The translations under genes and the position numbers were made by a program. The notes below the pieces were generated by a model. That model was not told the DNA's origin and searched no databases. It worked only from the letters and a program-made list of their open reading frames with translations. DNA of 64,000 bases from the NCBI RefSeq assembly GCF_001447155.2, contig NZ_CP014754.1, positions 992,001 through 1,056,000 of the forward strand. Reading direction: 5' to 3'. Of the stretch, positions 7,623 to 16,340 are shown in pieces. This stretch comes from Marinobacter sp. LQ44 (GTDB lineage Bacteria; Pseudomonadota; Gammaproteobacteria; Pseudomonadales; Oleiphilaceae). The stretch's first letter is position 1, and every line of letters begins with the position of its first letter.

Positions 7623-8045
7623 TGGGGCGTGTCCATTTTATTGGGGGAAGTCCAACCGCGCCAGAGCCTACATACGCAACCGCCTTGTATTCCTTTGCAT
7701 CATTCTTCTGATTGCTGTGTTCACCGCCCGCTTCCTGTTCCCCCAGGGTGAACCTGTCGTTCAGCGAGTGCAGGGGACTATTATTGAAATCAATCAGGGT
7801 GAAGGCGAGAGCCTGAGGACCGGAACCTCGACATCTCTTAGAACCGCGAGAGTCCAGCTTGCTGATGGTTCAGAGACACGGGTAATGATCAGCGGGCCCG
7901 GTCTTCAGCCGGGGCAGAGCATCCAACTGATTGAGCAGCGATTTCCCGATGGAACTCTGCGCTACAGTTACCCCAGGGCGGAGCTATAGTAGCCAGTGCA
8001 GGGGGAGGCAGTTACCCATGATCATAATGGGGCCTGCCCACAACT

Positions 8046-8489
8046 TCAGAGCACGGTGCAATTTGCTGGTGTGTAGCTGGCCCGCCATTGGGCGGCGGCT
8101 GATTTATCGATGACACAACGCCATTCCCCTGCCACAGCGCGCTCATATCGCAGTATGACGCCTGCCAAGTTGGGGTGAGCATTGCCCCCCATGGTCACTT
8201 GCAGGTGACCAGATCCGTCAGAGTTCAAGGTGCCGATCTCGGTGGCAACATTACCTGTGGTGAGGTTTGAGGGGCTATAACCAAGAGATTGGTTATTGAG
8301 ACCAGAAGTACCTGTGGTGTTGGCCTCAAATCCAGAGCGATAGGCGCCAAGTTCGCTAACCGCCCGCCCGATTTGACTTTTTACGAGGTATCCCTGATAC
8401 GCCGGGATGGCTACCGCTGCCAAAATGCCGATTATTGCAACAACGATCATTAACTCAATCAGAGTGAAACCTTTGGTATGGTTTTCCAT
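8046..8489 (-). CDS. Type IV major pilin-like protein (first copy)
   Basis: 147 residues. A seven-residue leader MENHTKG precedes [20 protein letters not shown], the prepilin cleavage site, with the conserved Glu5 and methylated Phe1. Two cysteines near the C-terminus (EWRCVID and PANCTVL) would close the D-region loop seen in pilins. The start at 8489 is chosen for the leader and the GAGGCG before it. It would be processed by PilD (14762) and assembled by PilB/PilC. A sigma-54-like site lies about 40 bases upstream. It is a paralogue of the pilin at 10913, with the glycosyl ligase between them. Confidence 0.9.
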   Translation of the reverse strand: MENHTKGFTLIELMIVVAIIGILAAVAIPAYQGYLVKSQIGRAVSELGAYRSGFEANTTGTSGLNNQSLGYSPSNLTTGNVATEIGTLNSDGSGHLQVTMGGNAHPNLAGVILRYERAVAGEWRCVIDKSAAAQWRASYTPANCTVL

Positions 8490-8526
8490 TACTTCGCCTC
8501 GCTGAATAATCCCTAGAGCATCATCA

Positions 8527-8541
8527 GCAAGATGGGGGCCA
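8527..8541 (-). promoter_or_regulatory. Sigma-54 (-24/-12) promoter for the pilin gene at 8046-8489
   Basis: On the minus strand the sequence reads TGGCCCCCATCTTGC: GG at -24 and GC at -12 with exact spacing, close to the consensus TGGCAC-N5-TTGC. The -12 element is about 38 bases from the ATG. Pilin genes in related bacteria are driven by RpoN with PilR. Confidence 0.72.
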
Positions 8542-9102
8542 TGTTTGTCGAGATAAACCAATTGCATATTCCCGCCCGCCTTGAACACCCAGCCGGAACG
8601 AAAGTGAATACTTATTCTGTTCTTGAAGCCTTACATTACAGGCAGCACCATTCATTTAAGGTGCCCCACAATACTAACCAAAGAACACTTCTTCCGACGT
8701 TCGCTAAGCCAAACAGTCTTCTGGACTGGTTACTCGACTGCTCAACGATCCGGTTGATGTGTGTTTTAAACAACTTGGCAAAACTCACCCCTTTGAGATA
8801 ATACCGGCCCTGCAAGCCATTGCGCCCTCTCCGACTCATAACCTTGATCATTTATCCACTGAACCTCGCCACTACTCACCTCGAATAGTGCTGCTGTGGC
8901 AGCCGAGCAATTCAGCAATCTGACTCTGTATTTTTCCGGCCACACGCAGGGCCAACACCAGGTGTCTTCGTGCTCGGGTTGATTGCCAGTGCTTCATCGC
9001 CGGTTCGCTTTAAGGAATAAAGCCTGTGAGGGTGCCACCGACGCGCGCCCTCACTAGGTTAAGTCAAACTGCTGCAATTAATATCTGGATTCACGCTAAT
9101 AG
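8542..9102. other. Spacer between pilin and glycosyl ligase genes
   Basis: About 560 bases with no gene that I can support. A 71-codon frame on the minus strand (8636-8851) has no recognisable domain. The stretch should include PilR-binding sites for the pilin promoter at its left end and the 3' end of the ligase transcript at its right end, but neither is identifiable by eye. Confidence 0.4.
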
Positions 9103-10851
9103 TTACTTCCGATCTAACCAAAACTCCATGCCTTCAAGTATACAAGCCTCAAAATATGACATATCCAATGGAACATGTTCATTAATAGACTTCAAATCTC
9201 GCGACAGAATGTTAACACCATCGGGATAAAGTCTAACTGCTGTACGAATTCGATCGCAAGCTACATCCCCCCCATGCACCACCGCAGTCAATGCAGCCCG
9301 CCTGTGCAGGAACAGCTGTGAGGGCCAGGTCTCGACGAAGTGATCAACTTCCATTAGTTGGCGTTCATAACCACCCGAAGGCGGATCCAATCGCAAAATT
9401 CGCACACTCATCGCGCCTTTGCCCAGAATACTGCTTCGAGAGATATCTTGGAGTCGATATTGATCGGAGTCATCAATATCAAGAGTCTGAAATATACGAA
9501 CAACATGCACATAGTCGCGAACCGCATAAACGGAAACCAGAAGCGCCACAATCAATACTATTGAAGTTATACCAATCAACACGGGCCTTTGGGACCAAGA
9601 GATTTTGTACTTAGAATCAAACAAACTGAGAAAAGCCACAAAAATTAGCAGGAAGGGAGAGAACCAGAATGAAAACTCTACTTGATTCTGCAACAACATA
9701 ACAGCGACTATTGCAGCCGAAAATACGAATACCGGCGTTCTTGGCCTAGTCCAATACAAGAATAGAAGGTAGAAACAAAACGACAGAAAAACCAATAGTC
9801 CCAGAAGGCCATATTCTACCAGCAACATCAACAAGAGGTTATGCGGGTGTGTCCACATCAATTGGTTATTCACCGGATAGCCAGACACCTCCATTGTCAT
9901 ACTAAACAGAGGATAGCTACCCGGACCATTACCCAGCCAGAGACTGTCAAGCTCTGATACTCCTCCAATGACTTTTTTCCACTCACCAACCCGCTGAACG
10001 TCGCCAAACCTGAGGCGCGCATCAGATATTTCTGAAAAGCTTTCTCTATCAATCAATCCCGCTTGAACCGACCTTTTCGTCAGGAATTCATCCGCAACAG
10101 AAACAACTGAGTATGCAAGTACAAGCGATAATAACGTTAATAAAACACCTTTCGACCATAGGGTCTGCCAGCGGAATGAAACTGAAAAATAATTACGAAT
10201 AAACTCAATCAACGATATAAGGCAGAGGATCGCGATCCCCAAATAAAAGAATCGACTGCCTGTTAAAACGGCGCCAATGCAGAGCCAGAAGGGATAAAGC
10301 AACCACAGTTTGGAACGGACTTTTCCAGTTGCAAAAAGATAGATAAATGAAATCAACCCCATCAGCACGACAAGAGCAGTAAGGTTTGGCTGCCCCAACG
10401 CACCGATCATCCTAGGGCCGCCGTCTGCAATCCATGGAAGAGCAGGTGTCAGCAACCCATAATAGCGAAGTATACCCAATAAAACAGAAAGGCCAGCTAC
10501 TACAGTGGTGAACCATGCCAAGGCTCCAGCTACACTCGAGTCCGAATAGCGCTCTGTTAGAGTGGAAATCGCTACGGAAACTAAAAGTGCCGTCAAGAGA
10601 GATACCAGATACACGAACGCATGGTAATGATCCAAACCATCCAACAAAACAAATCCGGCAAATATCACGAACAAAAAAGATGCCGAGCGAGAGACAGCTA
10701 AATCCGCCCCCCTTTTGTACATCACGGTAAAGAAAAGAAAGAGCCCCCCTATTACACCTAGAAAGTTTTTTACAAAGTCCACATCTGGGTAAAAATTCAG
10801 CGGCACAAGAAATGACAGGGCGCTAATGAATACAGTAAGGCGGATCATCAA
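9103..10851 (-). CDS. PglL/Wzy_C-family O-oligosaccharyltransferase (pilin glycosylation ligase)
   Basis: 582 residues. About ten to twelve hydrophobic segments fill residues 5-440, with a large periplasmic loop near 245-340 carrying the family signature THPHNLLLMLLVEYGLLGLL (Wzy_C/O-antigen-ligase domain). The C-terminal 130 residues are soluble. Enzymes of this family transfer lipid-linked glycans to pilin or to other acceptors in the periplasm. Its location between two pilin genes points to pilin as substrate. The pilin gene at 10913 ends 61 bases upstream, with a terminator between. Codon use looks more A/T-rich than in neighbouring genes, suggesting acquisition by transfer. The glycan donor genes are not in this window. 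Confidence 0.87.
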   Translation of the reverse strand: MMIRLTVFISALSFLVPLNFYPDVDFVKNFLGVIGGLFLFFTVMYKRGADLAVSRSASFLFVIFAGFVLLDGLDHYHAFVYLVSLLTALLVSVAISTLTERYSDSSVAGALAWFTTVVAGLSVLLGILRYYGLLTPALPWIADGGPRMIGALGQPNLTALVVLMGLISFIYLFATGKVRSKLWLLYPFWLCIGAVLTGSRFFYLGIAILCLISLIEFIRNYFSVSFRWQTLWSKGVLLTLLSLVLAYSVVSVADEFLTKRSVQAGLIDRESFSEISDARLRFGDVQRVGEWKKVIGGVSELDSLWLGNGPGSYPLFSMTMEVSGYPVNNQLMWTHPHNLLLMLLVEYGLLGLLVFLSFCFYLLFLYWTRPRTPVFVFSAAIVAVMLLQNQVEFSFWFSPFLLIFVAFLSLFDSKYKISWSQRPVLIGITSIVLIVALLVSVYAVRDYVHVVRIFQTLDIDDSDQYRLQDISRSSILGKGAMSVRILRLDPPSGGYERQLMEVDHFVETWPSQLFLHRRAALTAVVHGGDVACDRIRTAVRLYPDGVNILSRDLKSINEHVPLDMSYFEACILEGMEFWLDRK

Positions 10852-10865
10852 TGGTAATCCCTCAT

Positions 10866-10895
10866 AAAAAAAGGGCGCTCAAAAGAGCGCCCTTT
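10866..10895 (-). terminator. Rho-independent terminator of the pilin gene at 10913
   Basis: On the minus strand AAGGGCGCTC, loop TTTT, GAGCGCCCTT, then a run of T. A 10-bp stem with a U-tract sits 18 bases past the pilin stop. It separates pilin transcription from the ligase gene, which would then depend on read-through or its own promoter. Confidence 0.92.
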
Positions 10896-10912
10896 CACTA
10901 CTAACTAAATAA

Positions 10913-11362
10913 TCAGTTACAGCCAGCAGGAATGTATGAGGCCTTCCATGCTGTCGCACCGCCCTGAGCAACAGTACAAGTCCATCCCCCATTAGCAGCA
11001 CGTGTCAGGGTGATCGTCGCACCTGTAATACCAGCACCAGCGTTCTGACCAAGCGTTGCAACCAAGCTGCCAGTACCGCCGGCGAAGTTGGCATTAGACG
11101 CCGAAGTCTCAGTGGTCAAGTTTGAACCAGTGAAGCCCAAGTCGGCATAGGTATTGGTTGTGATGCCACGAGTTAGACGTTCTTCCACGGCTGTCCGGAG
11201 GGAAGATAGCTCACTATATGCACGATTCACCTGAGTACGCGCGGTGTAATCCTGATACTGCGGAATAGCAATGGCAGCCAAGATACCGATGATCGCCACA
11301 ACGATCATCAGTTCGATCAGGGTGAAACCCTTCTGACCATGGTTCATCTTGATTTCTTGCAT
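10913..11362 (-). CDS. pilA: Type IV major pilin
   Basis: 149 residues. Leader [12 protein letters not shown] (12 residues), then [20 protein letters not shown] and [19 protein letters not shown], as in PilA of pseudomonads. The C-terminal pair GWTCTV and IPAGCN gives the disulfide-bonded D-loop. AGAGG lies nine bases before ATG 11362; a second ATG five codons in would give a shorter leader. A strong sigma-54-like site is upstream and a strong terminator downstream, as expected for a highly expressed pilus subunit. pilBCD starts divergently 390 bases away. Confidence 0.94.
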   Translation of the reverse strand: MQEIKMNHGQKGFTLIELMIVVAIIGILAAIAIPQYQDYTARTQVNRAYSELSSLRTAVEERLTRGITTNTYADLGFTGSNLTTETSASNANFAGGTGSLVATLGQNAGAGITGATITLTRAANGGWTCTVAQGGATAWKASYIPAGCN

Positions 11363-11452
11363 GTTATCGACCTCTAGAGTTGTCGTTTCTTTTTCAAAGC
11401 TCCGACGGTCGGGAACCTTCCCAACCAGTCTCGCTGAGCCTGTGATAAGCTA

Positions 11453-11468
11453 AGCAGACAGTGTGCCA
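11453..11468 (-). promoter_or_regulatory. Sigma-54 (-24/-12) promoter of pilA
   Basis: On the minus strand TGGCACACTGTCTGCT: perfect TGGCAC at -24 and CTGC at -12 with the required five-base spacer. It lies about 90 bases before the pilA start. The rest of the 390-base divergent spacer to pilB has no other clear signal. Confidence 0.85.
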
Positions 11469-11752
11469 ATTGCAAGATAATGTTAAAAACAAAAGTACAT
11501 TCAGGGTGTTGCAGCCATTCGTGACGCACATCACACACGACAGATCTACCGTGACATCGCCCCAACACGTCCAGGAGTGACGTTTTTTGTCACCACCTAC
11601 TTACGCAAGCCGACAAGCACACTTAAACGACATGTCTTTGAGAAAGATCAAACCTGAGACTCACCCCGCTTTCCAAACCACGGCCATGCATCTAAACTCT
11701 GTGTTCATAAACTCGAGTTTCAGCCACTTACAAGACTTTCCTCAGAGCATTT

Positions 11753-13465
11753 ATGGCGAGCAACAACCGAAACGTGACATTGACAGGCTTAGCCCGTCGA
11801 TTTGTGGATGACGGGCTTCTGGACGAAGATACCGCCAAAGATGCCTTTCTTCAGGCCTCTCAGAACCGCATCCCACTGATAACCTACCTCACCCAGAACC
11901 ACCTGGCGGACAGTTCCAAACTCGCGTTTTCTGCTGCCATGGAATTTGGTGTTTCGGTGCTGGACCTTGATTCCTTCCTGCCTGAAATGATGCCGGAGAA
12001 GGTGGTTGACGAGAAATTGGTACGAAAGCATAACGCCCTGCCTCTGTATAAACGAGGCAACCGGCTGTTCATCGCAGTATCAGACCCCACAAATATTCAG
12101 GCGCTGGATGAGATCAAGTTCAACACCGGGCTTAGCACCGATGCGATTCTGGTGGACGATGCCAAGCTACGCACAGCCATCGACAAGTATCTCGAATCCC
12201 AGGACACCACCATGGGTGACCTGGACGATGCCGACCTTGAGGGCGTTGAGACCGAGGGTGGTGACCAAGACGACGACGGTACGGTCAGTGCTACCGAAGT
12301 AGATGACGCACCTATTGTTAAGTATGTGAATAAGATGCTGCTTGATGCCATCCGTGGCGGTGCTTCCGATATTCACTTCGAGCCGTATGAAAAGATTTAC
12401 CGAGTGCGCTACAGAACCGACGGCATTCTGAAGGAAATCTCCCGCCCGTCCATCAAGCTCGCTCCAAAGATCTCTGCTCGGGTAAAGATCATGGCGCAGT
12501 TGGATATTTCGGAGCGCCGCATTCCTCAGGATGGCCGGATCAAGATGAAGCTATCCAAGACCAAGGCCATCGACTTCCGAGTGAACACTTTGCCTACCCT
12601 TTGGGGCGAAAAAATTGTTCTTCGGATTCTGGACCCTAGCCAGGCCAAGCTGGGCATTGATGTGCTGGGTTACGAGGAAGACCAGAAGCAGCTGTACCTG
12701 GACGCACTGGAGCAGCCTCAGGGCATGATCCTGGTAACTGGCCCTACCGGTTCAGGTAAAACAGTCTCCCTATACACTGGCCTAAACATTCTCAACACTC
12801 CGGGCATCAACATTTCCACGGCCGAAGATCCCGCCGAGATCAACCTGGAGGGTATCAACCAGGTTAACGTAAACACCAAAGTGGGCCTCGGCTTCGCTGA
12901 AGCCCTTCGGGCCTTCCTGCGGCAAGACCCGGATGTGATCATGGTGGGTGAGATCCGGGATCTCGAAACCGCGAACATTGCGATCAAAGCTGCGCAAACC
13001 GGGCATTTGGTTCTGTCTACCCTGCACACCAACAGCGCGGCCGAAACCCTCACGCGAATGATGAACATGGGGGTGCCTGCATTCAACATTGCCACGTCCG
13101 TGAGCCTGATTATTGCCCAGCGCCTTGGCCGGCGCCTGTGCAGCTGCAAGCAGCCGGCAGACATCCCGAAAGACGTCCTTTTGAAGGAAGGGTTCACACA
13201 AGAACAAATTGATACAGGCTTCACGTTGTACCGCCCCAAGGGCTGTGATAAATGCTCTAATGGATACAAAGGCCGCGTCGGTATTTACGAGGTGGTGAAG
13301 ATTACTGAAGAACTGGCGAGCATGATTATGGAAGAAGCCAGCTCTATAAAAATTGCAAAACAAGCGCAGGCAGAAGGTTTCCGCAACCTGAGGCAATCCG
13401 CCCTTTTGAAAGTGATGCAAGGGGTGACCAGCCTTGAGGAAGCCAACCGCGTGACGAAGGATTAA
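11753..13465 (+). CDS. pilB: Type IV pilus assembly ATPase PilB
   Basis: 570 residues. An N-terminal MshEN-like domain (about 1-150) and a short acidic linker precede the secretion ATPase core: Walker A GPTGSGKT (about 330), the Asp box, Walker B region DPDVIMVGEIRDLETA and the His box. A zinc-binding cysteine cluster (LCSCKQ...GCDKCSNG) follows. PilB powers pilus extension at the inner-membrane platform with PilC. It starts the pilBCD cluster, divergent from pilA; pilC starts two bases after its stop. Confidence 0.96.
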   Translation: MASNNRNVTLTGLARRFVDDGLLDEDTAKDAFLQASQNRIPLITYLTQNHLADSSKLAFSAAMEFGVSVLDLDSFLPEMMPEKVVDEKLVRKHNALPLYKRGNRLFIAVSDPTNIQALDEIKFNTGLSTDAILVDDAKLRTAIDKYLESQDTTMGDLDDADLEGVETEGGDQDDDGTVSATEVDDAPIVKYVNKMLLDAIRGGASDIHFEPYEKIYRVRYRTDGILKEISRPSIKLAPKISARVKIMAQLDISERRIPQDGRIKMKLSKTKAIDFRVNTLPTLWGEKIVLRILDPSQAKLGIDVLGYEEDQKQLYLDALEQPQGMILVTGPTGSGKTVSLYTGLNILNTPGINISTAEDPAEINLEGINQVNVNTKVGLGFAEALRAFLRQDPDVIMVGEIRDLETANIAIKAAQTGHLVLSTLHTNSAAETLTRMMNMGVPAFNIATSVSLIIAQRLGRRLCSCKQPADIPKDVLLKEGFTQEQIDTGFTLYRPKGCDKCSNGYKGRVGIYEVVKITEELASMIMEEASSIKIAKQAQAEGFRNLRQSALLKVMQGVTSLEEANRVTKD

Positions 13466-13467
13466 GC

Positions 13468-14688
13468 ATGGCAGAAAAAGCGCAGAAGCTGGAATCGTAC
13501 GTTTGGGAAGGCAAAGACCGGAAGGGCAACAAGACCAAGGGCGAGCTAACTGGCTCTAACCTGGCCTTGGTGAAAGCTCAACTGCGAAAGCAGGGGATTA
13601 TCCCGGAGAAGGTCAAGAAGAAGCCCAAGCCGTTATTTGGTGGCAGCAAGAAGATCACACCGTTTGATATTGCGATGCTTACCCGCCAGCTGGCCACGAT
13701 GATGAAGGCCGGCGTTCCCTTGGTGCAGAGTTTCGACATTGTGGCTGACGGCCTTGAGAACAAAGGCTTGCAGGAACTGGTAATGAGTATCCGGAACGAT
13801 ATTTCCTCCGGCACCGGGTTTGCTTCTGCCCTGCGCAAGCACCCAAAACATTTTGACGACCTGTACTGCAACCTGGTGGATTCGGGTGAAAAGGCCGGTG
13901 CGCTTGAGCAGATGCTGGACAGGATAGCCACCTATCTCGAGAAGACGGAGTTGCTCAAGAAAAAAGTCAAAAAGGCCATGACTTATCCGATTGCGGTTAT
14001 TGTGGTTGCTATTGTGGTAACTGCCATATTGCTGGTTAAGGTGGTTCCCCAGTTCGAGAGTTTGTTCCAGGGCTTCGGGGCCGACCTGCCGGTGTTTACG
14101 CAGATGGTGGTTAATATGTCGGAGTGGCTGCAGAAATGGTGGTTTGTTGTGCTTATTGGAATCGTGGGCACGATTTTCTTATTCAAGGAATCCAAACGCA
14201 GGTCTCAGAAGTTCTCGGATATTGTCGACAAATATGTCCTCAAGCTGCCAGTTGTTGGCGAAATCCTGGACAAATCCGCTGTCGCCAAGTTCGGCCGAGT
14301 GCTCTCTACCACCTTCGCCGCCGGTGTTCCATTGGTGGACGCACTGGACTCCGTTGCCGGAGCGACCGGTAACGCGGTATACCGGGATGCCATCATGAGA
14401 ATCAAAAACGATGTCTCAAGCGGCACGCAACTGCAAGCCACGATGCGCCAGCAAGATATCTTCCCGGTAATGGCTGTGCAATTAACTGCCATCGGCGAAG
14501 AATCCGGTAACCTTGACGAAATGCTGAGAAAGGTCGCTGAGCACTATGAAGCCGTAGTAGACGATATGGTAGACAACCTCACCGCCCTGATGGAGCCCAT
14601 GATTATGGCGGTTCTGGGTGTACTGGTAGGCGGCTTGATCATCGCCATGTACCTGCCAATCTTCCAAATGGGCCAGGTTGTTGGCTAA
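13468..14688 (+). CDS. pilC: Type IV pilus inner-membrane platform protein PilC
   Basis: 406 residues. Two tandem T2SSF domains (FDIAMLTRQLATMMKAGVPL near residue 70, KFGRVLSTTFAAGVPLVDAL near 270) and hydrophobic segments near 170-195, 220-240 and 375-400. It is the platform that PilB rotates or remodels to add pilin to the fibre. The length is normal for PilC and the gene is tightly linked to pilB. Confidence 0.96.
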   Translation: MAEKAQKLESYVWEGKDRKGNKTKGELTGSNLALVKAQLRKQGIIPEKVKKKPKPLFGGSKKITPFDIAMLTRQLATMMKAGVPLVQSFDIVADGLENKGLQELVMSIRNDISSGTGFASALRKHPKHFDDLYCNLVDSGEKAGALEQMLDRIATYLEKTELLKKKVKKAMTYPIAVIVVAIVVTAILLVKVVPQFESLFQGFGADLPVFTQMVVNMSEWLQKWWFVVLIGIVGTIFLFKESKRRSQKFSDIVDKYVLKLPVVGEILDKSAVAKFGRVLSTTFAAGVPLVDALDSVAGATGNAVYRDAIMRIKNDVSSGTQLQATMRQQDIFPVMAVQLTAIGEESGNLDEMLRKVAEHYEAVVDDMVDNLTALMEPMIMAVLGVLVGGLIIAMYLPIFQMGQVVG

Positions 14689-14701
14689 GCACCCGCCCTT
14701 T

Positions 14702-14730
14702 CCTGCTCCCCACCTCTTCCGGGGAGCAGG
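14702..14730 (+). terminator. Hairpin between pilC and pilD
   Basis: CCTGCTCCCC and GGGGAGCAGG form a perfect 10-bp stem with a nine-base loop. No T-run follows directly, so it may be an RNA-stability or weak attenuation hairpin rather than a full terminator. Confidence 0.55.
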
Positions 14731-14761
14731 CTCTCAATCAATCTTATCAATGAGTTTTTGA

Positions 14762-15637
14762 ATGCCCTCTCTAGACCAACTCCTCTCCACCCCCTGGCTC
14801 CTATACCTCACCGTCACCCTGTTCTCCCTCTGCATCGGCAGCTTCCTGAACGTAGTCATCCTGCGCCTGCCCAAAATGATGCAGCAGGAATGGCGTTGCC
14901 AGTGTGAAGAGTTTCTGGAGGTACCGGAAAAGCAAAGAAAGCAGGAAGCACCACTTTCCCTTTCAAAGCCTGCGTCTACCTGCCCCTCCTGTGGCCATAA
15001 GATTCGGGCCTGGGAAAATATCCCGGTGATCAGCTGGCTGGTGCTGCGGGGCAAATGTTCGTCTTGTAAAGCGCCTATTTCGCCGCGCTACCCAATCATC
15101 GAAGCCATTACCGCCATCTTCTCGGTAGTAACCATCGCTTTGCTGGGGCCAACTGAAGCGGCGCTTTGGGCCCTGCTGCTGGTATGGGCCCTGGTGGCGC
15201 TGACGATGATCGATTTCGACACACAACTGCTGCCAGACAGCATCACCCTGCCCCTGATGTGGCTCGGCCTGGTGTTGAACTATTTTGGCGTGTTGACGGA
15301 CTTTAACAGTGCCTTCTGGGGTGCCGTTGCCGGGTACCTGTCGCTTTGGTCGGTGTATTGGTTGTTCAAGCTGGTGACTGGCAAAGAAGGTATGGGGCAT
15401 GGGGATTTCAAGCTGTTGGCGGCTCTGGGTGCCTGGTTGGGGTGGCAGCTGCTGCCGGCGGTGATTTTGCTGTCGTCGCTGGTGGGGGCGGTGGTTGGTA
15501 TTGCGCTGATGGTGTTCAAAAAGCATGGGCGCGAGGTGCCAATTCCGTTTGGGCCTTATCTGGCGGCGGCTGGGTTGCTGTGTTTGTGGTTTGGGGTGGA
15601 GATTCAGGCGATTTGGTTTGGGTTTTTGGGGGTTTGA
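14762..15637 (+). CDS. pilD: Prepilin peptidase and N-methyltransferase PilD
   Basis: 291 residues. The N-terminal cytoplasmic domain has the two zinc cysteine pairs (CPSCGHK and CSSCKAP, residues about 74-105) tied to methyltransferase function. The membrane protease core has both aspartates: DFDTQLLPDSITLPL and GHGDFKLLAALGAWLGW (the GxGD motif). It cuts the leaders of both pilins here and methylates their first residue. It would also process type II secretion pseudopilins if the genome has them. Confidence 0.96.
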   Translation: MPSLDQLLSTPWLLYLTVTLFSLCIGSFLNVVILRLPKMMQQEWRCQCEEFLEVPEKQRKQEAPLSLSKPASTCPSCGHKIRAWENIPVISWLVLRGKCSSCKAPISPRYPIIEAITAIFSVVTIALLGPTEAALWALLLVWALVALTMIDFDTQLLPDSITLPLMWLGLVLNYFGVLTDFNSAFWGAVAGYLSLWSVYWLFKLVTGKEGMGHGDFKLLAALGAWLGWQLLPAVILLSSLVGAVVGIALMVFKKHGREVPIPFGPYLAAAGLLCLWFGVEIQAIWFGFLGV

Positions 15638-15675
15638 GGGTATCGCTGCTTTGGTGATTGTCGCGGGCAGAAGGG

Positions 15676-15706
15676 TGGGGTCTGACCCCGTTCGGGGTCA
15701 GACCCC
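15676..15706. repeat. Short palindromic repeat, copy R5
   Basis: TGGGGTCTGACCCC, four bases GTTC, then GGGGTCAGACCCC: the same arms as R1-R4 without the inner ACATTT/AAATGT module. It lies between pilD and coaE and could fold into a 13-bp hairpin followed by TTTG. Confidence 0.9.
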
Positions 15707-15734
15707 TTTGTAGACTGGTTGTTGGGGTATTTAT

Positions 15735-16340
15735 TTGAAGATTGTTGGGTTAACTGGCGGGATTGGTTCCGGGAAGTCTACGGTGGTGCGTATCTTTGGG
15801 GATTTGGGTGTGCACTGGGTGGATGCGGATGATGTGGCGCGGGAGGTGGTTGAGCCTGGAACGGCTGGGTTGGCCGCGATTGCTGAGCATTTTGGCCGCG
15901 AGATTCTGCAGGCAGACGGCGCACTGGACAGGGCGGCGCTTCGGCAGCGGGTGTTTGAGAACCCGGAAGAGCGACACTGGCTTGAACGCCTGTTACATCC
16001 GGTCATTCGCGAGGAGTTAGTCAGGCAACTGCAATCACCGGACGCCCCCTATAGCCAGCCTTATGTTCTGCTGGTTTCGCCATTATTACTGGAAACCGAT
16101 CAGCATGAATTGGTGGACCGCATTGTCGTAGTAGATGTACCGGAAGACATTCAGATTGAACGCACCATGGCGCGGGATGATAATAGCCAGGCGCAGGTTG
16201 AGCGCATTATGGCTGCGCAGATGGCCAGGGATGAGCGGCGTTCACGGGCAGACGCTGTGATTGATAATAACCGCCCTTTACAGGATGTGGAGCGCCAGGT
16301 TTGTGAATTGCATAATCGGTTCCTGTTTGAGTTTCGTTAA
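15735..16340 (+). CDS. coaE: Dephospho-CoA kinase
   Basis: 201 residues. Walker A GGIGSGKST (residues about 8-16), the DADDVAREVV nucleotide/substrate loop and the HPVIREELV lid segment are all present. It phosphorylates the 3'-OH of dephospho-CoA with ATP, the last step of coenzyme A synthesis. The start is TTG; no ATG or GTG is usable before the P-loop. coaE behind pilD is a common gammaproteobacterial order. Confidence 0.95.
   Translation: MKIVGLTGGIGSGKSTVVRIFGDLGVHWVDADDVAREVVEPGTAGLAAIAEHFGREILQADGALDRAALRQRVFENPEERHWLERLLHPVIREELVRQLQSPDAPYSQPYVLLVSPLLLETDQHELVDRIVVVDVPEDIQIERTMARDDNSQAQVERIMAAQMARDERRSRADAVIDNNRPLQDVERQVCELHNRFLFEFR

Larger units (their letters stand above)
6385..7654 (+). 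mobile_element. IS3-family insertion sequence, complete
   Basis: About 1,270 bp. Terminal inverted repeats of 28 bp lie at 6385-6412 and 7627-7654: both begin TGGACTTCCCCCAAT, differ in the next few bases, then both read TGGACACGC. The element is flanked by ACC on each side (6382-6384 and 7655-7657), a 3-bp target duplication usual for this family. Two overlapping frames encode OrfA (helix-turn-helix) and OrfB (DDE integrase), joined by a likely -1 frameshift. Both ends and both frames are intact, so it may still be active. Confidence 0.93.
6372..7989 (+). pseudogene. Small membrane-protein gene split by an IS3-family element
   Basis: The ATG at 6372 starts ATG AAA CGC GAC C, and the element begins at 6385. 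Removing the element and one copy of the flanking ACC joins 6384 to 7658 in frame and gives a 114-residue protein. It would have a basic start (MKRDRARAYIRNR), a membrane segment (LVFLCIILLIAVFTARFLF) and a soluble C-terminal part ending RYSYPRAEL. The part after the element keeps an open frame from GTG 7717, so a shortened product is possible, but it would lose half of the membrane segment. Function unknown; the C-terminal half looks like a small beta-rich domain. The reconstruction rests on the reading frame and the 3-bp target duplication. Confidence 0.8.

Noticed and set aside
8636..8851. 71-codon frame on the minus strand between pilin and ligase genes
   Set aside because: No ribosome site, no domain, and it lies in a spacer; random open frame is the simpler reading.
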